NCBI RefSeq assembly: GCF_022340605.1
Contig: NZ_JAJDNQ010000018.1
Span: forward strand, 19,424-83,423
DNA from: Thiohalocapsa sp.
GTDB taxonomy: Bacteria > Pseudomonadota > Gammaproteobacteria > Chromatiales > Chromatiaceae
Direction: 5' to 3'
Length of the DNA: 64,000 nucleotides
Part shown: positions 42,929 to 51,937 of the stretch, one piece after another
How positions within the stretch are numbered: the stretch's first letter is position 1
Layout: each line of letters starts with the position of its first letter
Position numbers and translations under genes: made by a program
Notes under the pieces: generated by a model
Databases searched by the model: none
The model's input: only the letters and a program-made list of their open reading frames with translations
What the model was told of the DNA's origin: nothing

Positions 42929-43243
42929 TCATTTTGCCGGCGCCAAGTCGGCACCGGTCTCCAGCCGCTCCAGCTCGACGCGCAACCGCGCGATCTCCTC
43001 GCTCAGCGGCGTGCTCACCCTGTGCTGAGCGCGATGCCGGCGGTCTTCAACCTTGCTGGAAGCGCAGATGTCACCGGTCTCGACTTGCTCGCGTCCATCG
43101 CCTTGTCGGCGCCCGCGCATGCGGCCAGCGCCGCGAGGACCGGCGCCACAGCCGCGACCACGCCCTTGACCGCGCCCCTGACCGCGTCCTCGATCCCGAA
43201 CCTGTCCGGTGCCGCGCCCGCCGGCTCTGTCTTGCATCGGCAT
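42929..43243 (-). CDS. DUF5320-like Gly/Arg-rich small protein
   Basis: A 104-residue protein starting MPMQDRAGGRGTGQ, preceded by a very good ribosome site (GGGGAGGT). The middle is glycine/arginine-rich with two cysteines, and the C-terminus is a short coiled coil (SEEIARLRVELERLETG). This plan resembles DUF5320 proteins, which often neighbour NifX-like cluster proteins, as here. The repeats made of RGQG are not strictly conserved in the family, so the match rests on layout and context. Confidence 0.6.
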   Translation of the reverse strand: MPMQDRAGGRGTGQVRDRGRGQGRGQGRGRGCGAGPRGAGRMRGRRQGDGREQVETGDICASSKVEDRRHRAQHRVSTPLSEEIARLRVELERLETGADLAPAK

Positions 43244-43639
43244 AAGCTGTACCTCCCCGATAACGGACGCGGGCCGAACCCTCGGCCCGCCGGCGGAAGC
43301 CGGCATCGCGCGCCCCAAAGAAAAAAGACCGCCCGTGGGTCTGGCACTGGCCAGCACGCCAGGACGCTGGGGCAGCGACGCGTACGCTGCCATTGGTGAC
43401 AGTATCGGCCTATTTCTGACTGAATTGCCCTGAGATTTCGCAATGCCATGCATCCGGTCGCCGCAGCTGGTGGTACGCCTCGGCGGGAGGATTGGCATGG
43501 AAACAGTCACCAAGTCAGCGCCTTGTCGGCACGAGCGCCAACGCGCGCGCATGGCGGGGCCTTTACAGGAGCGCGCCTTTTGCGACCAGCCGTTGCCGCA
43601 ATAGCGCCAGGGCTGACGTTGGCGCGCGATGAGGGGCGA
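43244..43639. other. Intergenic region upstream of DUF5320-like gene
   Basis: Contains GC-rich inverted sequence near 43275-43310 and no convincing gene. I looked for a sigma-54 element (GG-N10-GC) facing the DUF5320-like gene and did not find a good one. Confidence 0.4.
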
Positions 43640-44614
43640 TCACGGTACGCTCAGGTCTTGGGTCTGCGCTCCCGTCGCGGCGAATAGCGGTGAGAGCTTG
43701 AGCAGGCCCTGCGCCTGCTCGATGCAGGCATGGCGCACGTCCTGGGCCAGGTGGCGCATCCAGCGCGGGGGAATGCCGGCCGGGCCGTACAGGGCGCCGG
43801 CGATCATGCCGGTGATGGCGCCGGTGGTGTCGGCGTCGCCACCGCGGTTGACGCAGTCCACCAGCGCCGCCTCGAAGCTGTCCGTCGCGAACAGGCTCTG
43901 GAATACCGTGCGCAGGGTGTCGACGATGAAGCCGCTCGGGTTCTCGCTGCGCTTGCGGCTGTAATCGAACATTCGATCTTCCGCTACCAGCTCGTCGGCG
44001 ATGGCGGCGAGGGCTGCCCGGTCGCCGCCCAGGAGCGCCGTCTGAACCATGCGCAGCACGCAGAGTGTGCCGGCGTCGGAGGTCGGGTTGTTGTGGGTGA
44101 CGTGCGCCTGGGCACGGTTGGCGGCGTCCACCTGCGCGATGCTGCTGCCGAGCGTGGCGAGCGCGACCGGCAGGCAGCGCATGCAGGCGCCGTTGCCGGC
44201 GTCGTATTCGCAAGGCGGCGATTCCGGGCTGCCGGTGCGGCGGTAGGCGGCGATGCCGCGGCGCACCGTATTGCCGATGTCGATGGGCTTGCGGCGCATC
44301 CAGTCGCTGAAGGCGGCCGCCGCGGCCTCGGCATCGACGCGACCGGCGCTGAGGATGCTCCGCCCCAGCGCCAGGGCCATATCGGTGTCGTCGGTGACCT
44401 GGCCGCGGCGCAGCCGCAACCAGCCACCGCCCACCATATCGCGGTGCACGCGGTAGGCGGCGCGGATCTCGGATGGCGTCAGGAACTCCACCGTGCCGCC
44501 GAGGGCATCGCCGATGGCAAGCCCCAGGTAGGCGCCGATGGCGCGGCGCGTGAGCAGGCCGCCGCTGTCGTCCACCAGGAAGAGCAAGTCAGTACTCAGG
44601 GCCGAAACACGCAT
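43640..44614 (-). CDS. draG: ADP-ribosyl-dinitrogenase reductase hydrolase
   Basis: Removes ADP-ribose from the nitrogenase iron protein and so switches it back on. The 324-residue protein has the metal ligands in DDTDMALALG near residue 75 and in the C-terminal GGDADTTGAITGMIAGA. Its usual partner draT is not in the window. The gene overlaps the end of nifQ by 26 bp and is probably co-transcribed with it. Confidence 0.92.
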   Translation of the reverse strand: MRVSALSTDLLFLVDDSGGLLTRRAIGAYLGLAIGDALGGTVEFLTPSEIRAAYRVHRDMVGGGWLRLRRGQVTDDTDMALALGRSILSAGRVDAEAAAAAFSDWMRRKPIDIGNTVRRGIAAYRRTGSPESPPCEYDAGNGACMRCLPVALATLGSSIAQVDAANRAQAHVTHNNPTSDAGTLCVLRMVQTALLGGDRAALAAIADELVAEDRMFDYSRKRSENPSGFIVDTLRTVFQSLFATDSFEAALVDCVNRGGDADTTGAITGMIAGALYGPAGIPPRWMRHLAQDVRHACIEQAQGLLKLSPLFAATGAQTQDLSVP

Positions 44615-45275
44615 GGTAGTCGGTACAGACCTCGCAGGAGGGTGCGCGGCAGACGTAGATGCCTTCCGCCTCGCAGAGCTGCTTGTACAGAAACCGTTTC
44701 CACTTCATGTCCTTGACGTTGCGCGCGGCCAGCGCCGGGAAGTTGCGGCGCATCAGCGCGGTGAGGTCGGCGCGGCGCCACAGCCCTAGGTCCTGCCATA
44801 GATGATCGCTGCCCATGCAGCCGGCGGCCACCACGTGGGCCATCCAGACCTCTGACGGCGAGTCGCCGGCCTTGTCCATCAGCATGAGTTCGACCAGCTC
44901 CCGGCGCTCATCGTTCCGCGCCGGGTCCGGCATCCGACCGGGGCAGGGCGGCGAGTCCAGCCGGAAGCCCGAGAAGTGGTGCTCCAGCAGGCAGCCGAAG
45001 GCCGCCGGGTCCAGGCCGAGCCAGTCCGGCAGTGCGCCACCGCCGGCGCACAGCGTGGCGATCATGCAGGCGAAGGGCTGGTCGTTGGGCTCGCCCGTCG
45101 CGTATGGCGCGAGCTTGGCGAACAGCGCGTTGACGGCAACGTGGTCGGCGACGCCGGGCCTGGCTGGGGCCGCCACGGCGACACTGCAGCGCCGCGCGTG
45201 GGTGCCTTGGTGCGTGCCCGCTGGCCGGGCTGCATTGCTTGCGCTGCCATTCATGTCGCTGTCCAAGGTTTTCAT
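44589..45275 (-). CDS. nifQ: NifQ molybdenum-processing protein
   Basis: Supplies molybdenum for the iron-molybdenum cofactor. The C-terminal cysteine motif CRAPSCEVCTDYHAC (C-x4-C-x2-C-x5-C) is the family signature and binds a Mo-Fe-S cluster. The 228-residue length from 45275 is slightly long and the first 40 residues are poorly conserved, so a later start is possible. It is followed by draG. Confidence 0.9.
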   Translation of the reverse strand: MKTLDSDMNGSASNAARPAGTHQGTHARRCSVAVAAPARPGVADHVAVNALFAKLAPYATGEPNDQPFACMIATLCAGGGALPDWLGLDPAAFGCLLEHHFSGFRLDSPPCPGRMPDPARNDERRELVELMLMDKAGDSPSEVWMAHVVAAGCMGSDHLWQDLGLWRRADLTALMRRNFPALAARNVKDMKWKRFLYKQLCEAEGIYVCRAPSCEVCTDYHACFGPEY

Positions 45276-45334
45276 TTGTTCTTGAATTGCCTGGTGATTG
45301 CCGGCCGGAGACGGCCGAGCAATCAGCTTCCAAA

Positions 45335-45682
45335 TCAATACTCGACCAGGATGTCCTCGTCGCGGACGATCATCTGACAGGCCAGGCGCCATTCGCTCGG
45401 CATGTCGTCCACCGCCAGCCGGTCGATGTCCTCCTGGGTCAGCTTGCCGAGCTCCTTGAGCACGGTGATCTCCTTTTCGGTCAGGTGGTAGCCCATACGG
45501 TCCTTGTCATCGGTGCTCGTGACGCGCACCAGGCAGTGGCCGCACTCGCCGTCCTGGCAATCGAATTGCACCGGCACCTTGTTTTCCTTGGCGATCTTGA
45601 GAACGGTCTCGGTGTGGCTGCCAGCGACGGCGTAGACGGTTTTGTCCTTGTAGTCGGGGTTGGAGAAGGTTACGAGGGCCAT
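45335..45682 (-). CDS. [2Fe-2S] ferredoxin, Shethna FeSII-like
   Basis: A 115-residue plant-type ferredoxin fold with ligands Cys42, Cys47, Cys50 and Cys102. Beyond the cluster site it shares the extended C-terminal part of Azotobacter FeSII (LTEKEITVLKELGKL, MPSEWRLACQ, DEDILVEY). FeSII binds nitrogenase and holds it in an inactive but oxygen-stable state. The start has a good ribosome site (AGGAG). Lying among nif accessory genes, it is a good candidate for the same protective role. A role as a plain electron carrier cannot be excluded. Confidence 0.82.
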   Translation of the reverse strand: MALVTFSNPDYKDKTVYAVAGSHTETVLKIAKENKVPVQFDCQDGECGHCLVRVTSTDDKDRMGYHLTEKEITVLKELGKLTQEDIDRLAVDDMPSEWRLACQMIVRDEDILVEY

Positions 45683-45864
45683 GGGGGCTCCTATGGAATA
45701 GGGGTTGTAATGAGTTGAGATGTGGCAATGACTAACGCGGATTGCCGGGTAGTGCGGAGTGCGGAGTGCGTTACCGCAGGGTTCGTGGCCTTCGCCGGTG
45801 CCGGCCGGCGCACCTCGCACGACGCACTGCGCACTCTAAAATGACGCACCGCGCACGGAATCCT

Positions 45865-46209
<345 letters not shown>

Positions 46210-46265
46210 TCAATTGCGCATGGGTGCGCTATTTTTCGGATTGGCTACTGGCGGGCTCGGGGTGC

Positions 46266-47612
46266 TCAGCCCAGCTCGGCGAAGTCGATGACGCCGCGCG
46301 CCGCTTGTCCGTTGCCACTGCCGCTTGCCGCGTCGCCCACCAGCGCCCGTGCCAGGCGGCGGCCGAAGTCGCGACAGTCGGCGAGTTCCGCGTCGGTCGG
46401 GATCAGCTTCAGCCGTAGCCCGGGCAGGGGCACGCGCAGCTTCAGCCCGCGCAGGCGGTCCTCGATCATCGGTACCGCCTCGCCGCTCCAGCCGTAGGAG
46501 CCGAAGGCGGCGCCCACCTTGCCGCGCAGGTTGACGACCGCCAGCGACGAGAGCAGGTCCCAGACCGGTTTGACGGCGTCGCCGTTCACCGTGGGCGAGC
46601 CGAGCGCCAGCGCATCGGCGGCCTCGATCAGGTCCACGAAGGGCTCGGACTCGCCGCCGTCGAGGTCGTACAGCGACACGCGCACGGAATGCACCGTCTC
46701 GGCACCGGCGCAGATGGCCTCGGCCATGCGCGCGGTGCTGCCATAGGCGCTGAGATAGAAGATCAGGAGCGTGCGCAGCGGGGCGCTGTCGACCGGCATC
46801 GGCTCCAGTGCGGCGCCGCCGGAGAGCTCTCGGTAGCGGGCGACATAGCGGCGTGGGCGCTCGCGCAGGATGGGGCCATGCGTAGGTGCGATGAGCTTGA
46901 GCGGCAGCGGCTCGATGAGCCGGAGCGCGTCCAGCACGTGCGCCTTGAACGGGCGCATGATGTGCGCGTAGTAGTACTCGAAGGCGAAGCGGAAGTCCCC
47001 GACCCGGTCGTTGAACAGCCGCCGGTCGCAGTGGTGGCAGCCGAAGACATCGCCCGAGAACAGCACCTGCTCCTCGACGAGATAGGTGCACTGGGTGTCC
47101 GGCCAGTGCAGGAACGGCGTGTGCAGGAACTTGAGGCGCCGGCCGCCGAGGTCGATCTCATGGCCGGTGTCTACGGTCTCGTAGCGGATCTCCTCGTCGT
47201 CTGCCTTGAGCAGGGCCTTCAGCATCGCCGGGGCGCGCTTGGAGATGATGAGCCTCGCCTGGGGCGCGCGGCGCATCAGCTCCGGCAGGGCGCCGGAGTG
47301 ATCGGGCTCCAGGTGGTTCAGCACGATGACGCGGATCTCGTCGTAGCGCGCCACCTGTTCCAGCCGGGCGAAGAACGGCTCGGCGAACTCGGCCTTGACC
47401 GTGTCCACCACGGCGACGCCGTCGCGCCCGCGTACCGCGTAGGCGTTGTACGTGGTGCCGTTGGCGGTGCGCAAGATGAGGTCGAAGCGCCGCAACTGTG
47501 GGTCCAGTGCGCCGATCCAGTGCACGTCGTCGGCGATGGGCACCGGTGCCGGGGCGCCGTCCTGGCCGATCCCGGGGTGGGCCGTGTCTGCGCGGGTACC
47601 GGCCATCGTCAT
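46266..47612 (-). CDS. Flavodiiron protein (A-type flavoprotein, FprA)
   Basis: Reduces oxygen or nitric oxide. The 448-residue protein has a beta-lactamase-like domain with all di-iron ligands (HLEPDH, HTPFLHWPD, GDVFGCH, THGPIL), then a flavodoxin domain (LIFYLSAYGSTARM) that binds FMN. The ATG at 47612 overlaps the stop of the NifO-like gene (ATGA), which supports this start and translational coupling. In the nif cluster its likely job is to remove oxygen near nitrogenase. The electron donor may be the ferredoxin downstream. Confidence 0.93.
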   Translation of the reverse strand: MTMAGTRADTAHPGIGQDGAPAPVPIADDVHWIGALDPQLRRFDLILRTANGTTYNAYAVRGRDGVAVVDTVKAEFAEPFFARLEQVARYDEIRVIVLNHLEPDHSGALPELMRRAPQARLIISKRAPAMLKALLKADDEEIRYETVDTGHEIDLGGRRLKFLHTPFLHWPDTQCTYLVEEQVLFSGDVFGCHHCDRRLFNDRVGDFRFAFEYYYAHIMRPFKAHVLDALRLIEPLPLKLIAPTHGPILRERPRRYVARYRELSGGAALEPMPVDSAPLRTLLIFYLSAYGSTARMAEAICAGAETVHSVRVSLYDLDGGESEPFVDLIEAADALALGSPTVNGDAVKPVWDLLSSLAVVNLRGKVGAAFGSYGWSGEAVPMIEDRLRGLKLRVPLPGLRLKLIPTDAELADCRDFGRRLARALVGDAASGSGNGQAARGVIDFAELG

Positions 47613-48115
47613 CGTCGTGCTGTCTCGGCACGTGGCTCCACCGCGGCATCTGGCCGTCGCTCGGTGTCGGACCGGCAGGCGGCGGCGCGCGCATCGCAGG
47701 ACGGTTCCGGATTGCCCGGCAGGTGTGTCCCGCGTGCGCAGTTGTCGAGATCGGCGGCGCTGTCCGGCACGCCCAGCGCCGTCAGCACCGGCCCCGGCAG
47801 GAAGCCGGCACAGCGCCCGTGCGGCGAGTCGATGAGCGGCCGGCGGATCAGCAGTGGCTCGGCGACCAGCAGCGTCAGCGCCGCGTCGGCGTCCAGCGCG
47901 TCGATGTCGATGTCGCCGTCGCGCACCCGCGGTGCGCTGGGGTTGAACCACTCGCGCACCGGCAGGTTCTCCAGGTAGTCGCGCAGCTCGGCGGCGGTCC
48001 AGGGCGTGCGCAGCAGGTCGTGCACGTGCAGCCGGTGTCCGAGCTGCACCAGCAAGGCTTTCTGCCGGGCGTTGCCGATGCAGCCGGGCTTTTCGAAGAA
48101 GACGATGTCGGTCAT
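47609..48115 (-). CDS. NifO-like nitrogenase-associated protein (ArsC/Spx fold)
   Basis: A 168-residue protein beginning MTDIVFFEKPGCIGNARQK with the single cysteine of the ArsC/Spx fold. The LLRTPWTAAELRDYL segment is shared with nitrogenase-associated NifO proteins. In Azotobacter NifO affects the balance of molybdenum use. The first 100 residues are well conserved and the last 60 are low in complexity. It sits in the nifB operon as in other diazotrophs. Confidence 0.85.
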   Translation of the reverse strand: MTDIVFFEKPGCIGNARQKALLVQLGHRLHVHDLLRTPWTAAELRDYLENLPVREWFNPSAPRVRDGDIDIDALDADAALTLLVAEPLLIRRPLIDSPHGRCAGFLPGPVLTALGVPDSAADLDNCARGTHLPGNPEPSCDARAAACRSDTERRPDAAVEPRAETARR

Positions 48116-48147
48116 GGGCGCTGCTGCCGGGTCGGTATGTGGCCGGG

Positions 48148-48399
48148 TCACTGGAGGCCGCGCTCCACCGGGATGCTGGGCTCGATGCCGGCGCGCAGGC
48201 ACAGCAGCGCGGAATGCCGCGCCCACACCCGCCGCGGCACCCAGCCGCAGCCGGCCGGCCGTGGCCGGGCGCGATGCCAGCGCAGCAGTCGCTGCCGTTC
48301 GCCGATGGCCCGCAGCAGCCGCGCGGGCAGGTGGCGGCGCTGCCGAGGCGCGGGCGTTTGGGGTTGCTGGAGGAGGGCGGCGGCGTCGAACACGAACAT
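48148..48399 (-). CDS. Small arginine-rich protein in the nifB operon (83 residues)
   Basis: Begins MFVFDAAALLQQPQTPAPRQ with a good ribosome site (GGGGAG, eight bases upstream) and fits the gap between the ferredoxin and NifO genes with short spacers (52 and 32 bp). The middle is rich in arginine and tryptophan (RLLRWHRARPRPAGCGW). I do not recognise its family. Operon position and ribosome site make it likely to be real. Confidence 0.55.
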   Translation of the reverse strand: MFVFDAAALLQQPQTPAPRQRRHLPARLLRAIGERQRLLRWHRARPRPAGCGWVPRRVWARHSALLCLRAGIEPSIPVERGLQ

Positions 48400-48451
48400 G
48401 ACGTGACTCCCCTGGATGGGGTGGGCGGTAAGTCGGCCGGCGCGCTGTCGC

Positions 48452-48730
48452 TCAGCGGGCGCGGATCTCGGCCATGGCCTGGGCCAGGCGCTCCGGCGGG
48501 ATGCCTGTGAGCGAGCCTGGCGGGTTCACTGGCACGCCGGCGCCGTCGAGGATGGCGCCCTCCACCGGGCAGATGCTCGCGCACTGGGGATCGGCGTAGG
48601 CGCCGTCGCACTCGGTGCAGGCCCCGGCGTCGATGACGAAGTGCGGCCGGGTGGCCTGGATGGCGTTGCTCGGGCAGAGCGGCTCGCAGGCCCAGCAGTT
48701 CACGCAGGATTCGACGATGCGGTAGGCCAT
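48452..48730 (-). CDS. fdxN: 2[4Fe-4S] ferredoxin, FdxN-type
   Basis: A 92-residue bacterial ferredoxin with Cys9, 12, 15, 19 and Cys38, 41, 50, 54. The wider spacing in the second cluster (C-x8-C) is typical of nif-associated ferredoxins. It probably delivers electrons to NifB or nitrogenase. A GGGGAG ribosome site precedes it. It lies 92 bp after nifB. Confidence 0.92.
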   Translation of the reverse strand: MAYRIVESCVNCWACEPLCPSNAIQATRPHFVIDAGACTECDGAYADPQCASICPVEGAILDGAGVPVNPPGSLTGIPPERLAQAMAEIRAR

Positions 48731-48822
48731 GGTGGCTCCCCTGTTGGCTGGCTGGTCTTGGTGACCGGCTTTGGTGATCGCGCTTTGGTGACTGGGTCGA
48801 GTGATGGCGCGGTGGGCGCGCG

Positions 48823-50385
48823 TCAGGCGCTGAGCGCGGTGGCCGCGGCCGGCGTGTCCAGCCGGCCTTCCGCCAGCAGCTCGCGGTAGACGGCGGCGAC
48901 GGCGTCCTCGATGGGCTCCATGGCGTGCTCGCCGTTGGGCACCAGGCCAGCGGCCTCCAGCCGGTCCCAGGGCTCGATGCCGATCTTCGAGCACAGCACG
49001 CCGGTGCAGCCTTCGAGCGTGCGGATGGTCTTCGCGAGCGCGTCCTCGGCATCGCCGCAGGTGTCGCCGCCGGCGCAGTAGAGGTCCACCTTGCGGGCGG
49101 CGAGGAAACGCACGTCCACGTCGTCTCCCACCGCCGCCGCCTCGTAGATCAGGAATTCGCGGGCGTGGCCGAAGTGCTGGTTGATGACGCCGCCGCCGGT
49201 GGTGGCCACCGCGAAGCGCGCCGCCTGGGCCGCCGCAGGGGCGGGTTGGGGCTTGCGGCGCTGCATGGTTCCCTTCAGAGATGTGATCGGAATGAAGGTC
49301 TCACTCCGCTGCTGTCGCTGCGCGGCGCGGTTCGCCTCGATGGCCGCGTGCACCTCGGCGCGGCGCTGCATGGCGGCGGCGTAGTCGATGTCCATCTCCG
49401 CCACCTTGTCCAGCGTGAACTCGGCACCGCGGTCCTCGCCGAGCATGCCGACGGCATCCGCGCGGCACTGGCGGCAATGGCGCATCATGGCCATGTCGCC
49501 GGCGCACTCGTCTTGCAGCGCTTGCAGCTCCTCGTTGCTCGGGCCGCGCTGGCCCATCAGGCCGTAGAAGGTGCCGTGCTCGGGCTCAGCGATGAGCGGC
49601 ATCACGTTGTGCAGGAAGGCGCCCTTTTCCTTGACGACGCGGCTGACCTCTTTAAGGTGCGCATCGTTGACGCCCGGGATCAGCACCGAGTTGACCTTCA
49701 CCAGCACGCCCCGGTCGCAGAGCATCTGCAGGCCCCTCTGCTGCTGCTCGATCAGGATCTTGGCGGCCTTCACGCCCTTGATGCGGCGGTTGTTCCAGAA
49801 GATCCACGGATAGATCTTGGCGCCGATCTCCGGGTCCACGCAGTTGATGGTGATGGTGACGTGGTCGATGTTGTGCTCGCAGATCTCATCGACGAGTTCC
49901 GGCAGCGCCAGGCCATTCGTGGAGACGCAGAGCTTGATGTCCGGTGCCTTCTCGGACAGGGCGCGGAAGGTGGCCAGCGTGCGCTCCGGGTTCGCCAGTG
50001 GGTCGCCGGGGCCGGCGATACCGAGCACGGTCATCTGCGGGATCTCGGCCGCGACCGCCAGCGTCTTGGCCACCGCCTGCTCCGGCGTCAGCACCTCGGA
50101 GACCACGCCCGGGCGCGACTCGTTGGAGCAGTCGTACTTGCGGTTGCAATAGTGGCACTGGATGTTGCAGGCCGGCGCCACCGCCACGTGCATACGTGCA
50201 TAGTGGTGATGCGCCTCCTCCGAGAAGCACGGGTGGTTGTGCACCTTGGCGCGGATGTGCTCCGGCAGGTGGGCCAACTGATCGGAACTGCTGCCGCAGC
50301 CACTGGCGGAGCAGCCGCCAGCGGCTGCCGGGGCTGGGGCTGGGGCGGTGGCCGAGAGCGATCGGTCCAGTGCTTCGAGCGCCAT
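48823..50385 (-). CDS. nifB: FeMo-cofactor biosynthesis radical SAM protein NifB
   Basis: Builds the NifB-co cluster with an interstitial carbide, the core of the nitrogenase cofactor. The 520-residue protein has the radical SAM motif Cys73-x3-Cys77-x2-Cys80 (CNIQCHYC), an N-terminal cysteine (HNHPCFSEEAHHHYARMHVA), and a fused C-terminal NifX-like domain (QHFGHAREF). An ATG at 50385 lies seven bases after AGAGGA, and a GTG at 50388 is an alternative. It is led by a sigma-54 promoter and heads the operon. Confidence 0.97.
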   Translation of the reverse strand: MALEALDRSLSATAPAPAPAAAGGCSASGCGSSSDQLAHLPEHIRAKVHNHPCFSEEAHHHYARMHVAVAPACNIQCHYCNRKYDCSNESRPGVVSEVLTPEQAVAKTLAVAAEIPQMTVLGIAGPGDPLANPERTLATFRALSEKAPDIKLCVSTNGLALPELVDEICEHNIDHVTITINCVDPEIGAKIYPWIFWNNRRIKGVKAAKILIEQQQRGLQMLCDRGVLVKVNSVLIPGVNDAHLKEVSRVVKEKGAFLHNVMPLIAEPEHGTFYGLMGQRGPSNEELQALQDECAGDMAMMRHCRQCRADAVGMLGEDRGAEFTLDKVAEMDIDYAAAMQRRAEVHAAIEANRAAQRQQRSETFIPITSLKGTMQRRKPQPAPAAAQAARFAVATTGGGVINQHFGHAREFLIYEAAAVGDDVDVRFLAARKVDLYCAGGDTCGDAEDALAKTIRTLEGCTGVLCSKIGIEPWDRLEAAGLVPNGEHAMEPIEDAVAAVYRELLAEGRLDTPAAATALSA

Positions 50386-50451
50386 CACGCGTCCTCTTCA
50401 AGAGTGGGTTCGGCACCCTCGGCGGGGTGCGGGCAAGGCTTGCCGAGCTAG

Positions 50452-50467
50452 AAGCAAGGCGCGTGCC
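50452..50467 (-). promoter_or_regulatory. Sigma-54 promoter of nifB
   Basis: On the minus strand AGGCACGCGCCTTGCT matches the -24/-12 consensus (GG and GC exactly ten bases apart, with GCACG and TTGC conserved). Transcription would start near 50441, about 56 bases before the nifB ATG. Confidence 0.85.
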
Positions 50468-50531
50468 TGCCTGGTGGGCGTGATCGAAGCAACTGTTTAG
50501 AAAGAGATTGGGCGCCGAGGTCGCGCCGGTT

Positions 50532-50547
50532 TGTCGCAACCGTGACA
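50532..50547. promoter_or_regulatory. NifA upstream activator site
   Basis: TGT-N10-ACA (TGTCGCAACCGTGACA), about 95 bp before the predicted nifB start point, the usual distance for NifA binding. Confidence 0.75.
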
Positions 50548-50851
50548 GTTGGGGAAGGCTGGATTGTCGGGTCCGGTACCCTGCCGCCGGCGTCGGGATG
50601 GTGGCCCAGCCGCTTCCTGCCGGCAAGCCCTGGCGCGCAGACAATCTATGCGCGCTGAGCCGTGTGAAGACGCGCGCGTGCACCTTCCTATGCCAACGGC
50701 GAGGCAGGCGCCAGGGGCCTGATCCTGCCCCGCGGCGCTTGTGGCCATTGACGCAGCGCACCAAAACGCGCGGTTCCTGCCGGAGTCGAGCGCAAGCTAC
50801 TGATTCTCGGCGAGGACGGCTGATTGGCCGCGTTGACGCTCCGCGAGTCAG

Positions 50852-50869
50852 TGTCTATTTTACTTGACA
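50852..50869. promoter_or_regulatory. PpsR/CrtJ-type operator before crtE
   Basis: TGT-N12-ACA (TGTCTATTTTACTTGACA). The right half forms a TTGACA that can serve as a -35 element, with TAATGA as a weak -10 fifteen bases on. Binding here would block crtE transcription under oxygen. Confidence 0.7.
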
Positions 50870-50947
50870 CTCAGTCGTGACAAATAATGATGACAAGGCC
50901 GCTCGCGGCCCCTTGCAACCGGTTTCAGCAGCGGAGGGTCATGGCCC

Positions 50948-51817
50948 GTGGATGTCTTGCAACGCATCGAGCAGGCCCTTGAAGCGGCCCTGACGCTCGG
51001 CCTCGCCGATGGCGGTCCGCCGCAGCTCGGGCGTGCCGTGCGTCATGCCGTGATGACGCCGGGCTCGCGCGCCCGCCCGCGGCTGGTGTTGGCGGTAGCC
51101 GGTGCCTGCGGCGACGACGCGCCGGCGGTGTCGGATGCCGCGGCGGCGTCGCTGGAGCTGCTGCACTGCGCGTCGCTGGTGCATGACGACATGCCGGTCT
51201 TCGACGACGCCGACACCCGTCGCGGCCAACCGACCGTGCACCGGCTGTTTCCCGAGCATGGCGAGCAACTGGCCTTGTTGGCCGGCGATGGGCTCATCGT
51301 GCTGGCCTTCGAGAATCTCGCCTGGCACACCCGCTTGCACCCGGAGCGGCTCGGCCCGCTGACGCTGATCGTCGCCCGCGCCGTCGGCGTGGGCCACGGC
51401 ATTGTCGCCGGCCAGGCTTGGGAGTGTGAGCAGGGCGTGGACCTGACGCAGTACCACCGCGAGAAGACCGCCGCGCTGTTCTCGGCCGCCACCCAGGCCG
51501 GGGCCGCTGCCGCCGGCATGGACCCGGGGCCGTGGCGCACCCTCGGCGAGAATCTGGGGCTCGCCTACCAAGTGGCGGACGACCTGCGCGACGTCGCCGG
51601 CGACGCCGCCGAGCTGGGCAAGCCCGTGGGCCAGGATGCTGCGCATGACCGCCCGAGCGCCGTGGCCGAGCTGGGCGTTGAAGGCGCTGTCGCCAGGCTG
51701 AAGGCGCTGCTGGACGAAGCCATCGAGTCCATTCCGGCCTGTCCCGGCCGCGACCAGCTCGCCGCCATGGCGCGCGCCGAGATGGAGCGGCTGCTGCCTG
51801 CCGCGCTGCGCGGGTAG
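50948..51817 (+). CDS. crtE: Geranylgeranyl diphosphate synthase
   Basis: Extends farnesyl diphosphate to the C20 precursor of carotenoids and of the bacteriochlorophyll tail. The 289-residue protein has the first aspartate-rich motif DDMPVFDDAD near residue 77 and the second, DDLRD, near 214. It starts with GTG, ten bases after GGAGGG. It is the first gene of the photosynthesis block, and an operator-like site lies upstream. Confidence 0.93.
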   Translation: MDVLQRIEQALEAALTLGLADGGPPQLGRAVRHAVMTPGSRARPRLVLAVAGACGDDAPAVSDAAAASLELLHCASLVHDDMPVFDDADTRRGQPTVHRLFPEHGEQLALLAGDGLIVLAFENLAWHTRLHPERLGPLTLIVARAVGVGHGIVAGQAWECEQGVDLTQYHREKTAALFSAATQAGAAAAGMDPGPWRTLGENLGLAYQVADDLRDVAGDAAELGKPVGQDAAHDRPSAVAELGVEGAVARLKALLDEAIESIPACPGRDQLAAMARAEMERLLPAALRG

Positions 51818-51937
51818 GACGGGCACTATGTGTCAGGTGGGCTCCGTGCTCCGTACGCCATACGCCGTGCGTCCCGCGGCGCCCTGCCGTGAGGTGCCGG
51901 CGCGCGGGTCGGCCGCCGTGCACTGAGCGGTCGAACC

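Noticed and set aside
43320..43345. Possible sigma-54 element TGGCAC near 43338
   Set aside because: The GG-to-GC distance is nine rather than ten bases and it faces the wrong way for the DUF5320-like gene.
46266..49052. One 928-residue frame covering several nif genes
   Set aside because: The last 448 residues are the flavodiiron protein. The part before it reads out of frame through the NifO, small-protein, ferredoxin and nifB genes.
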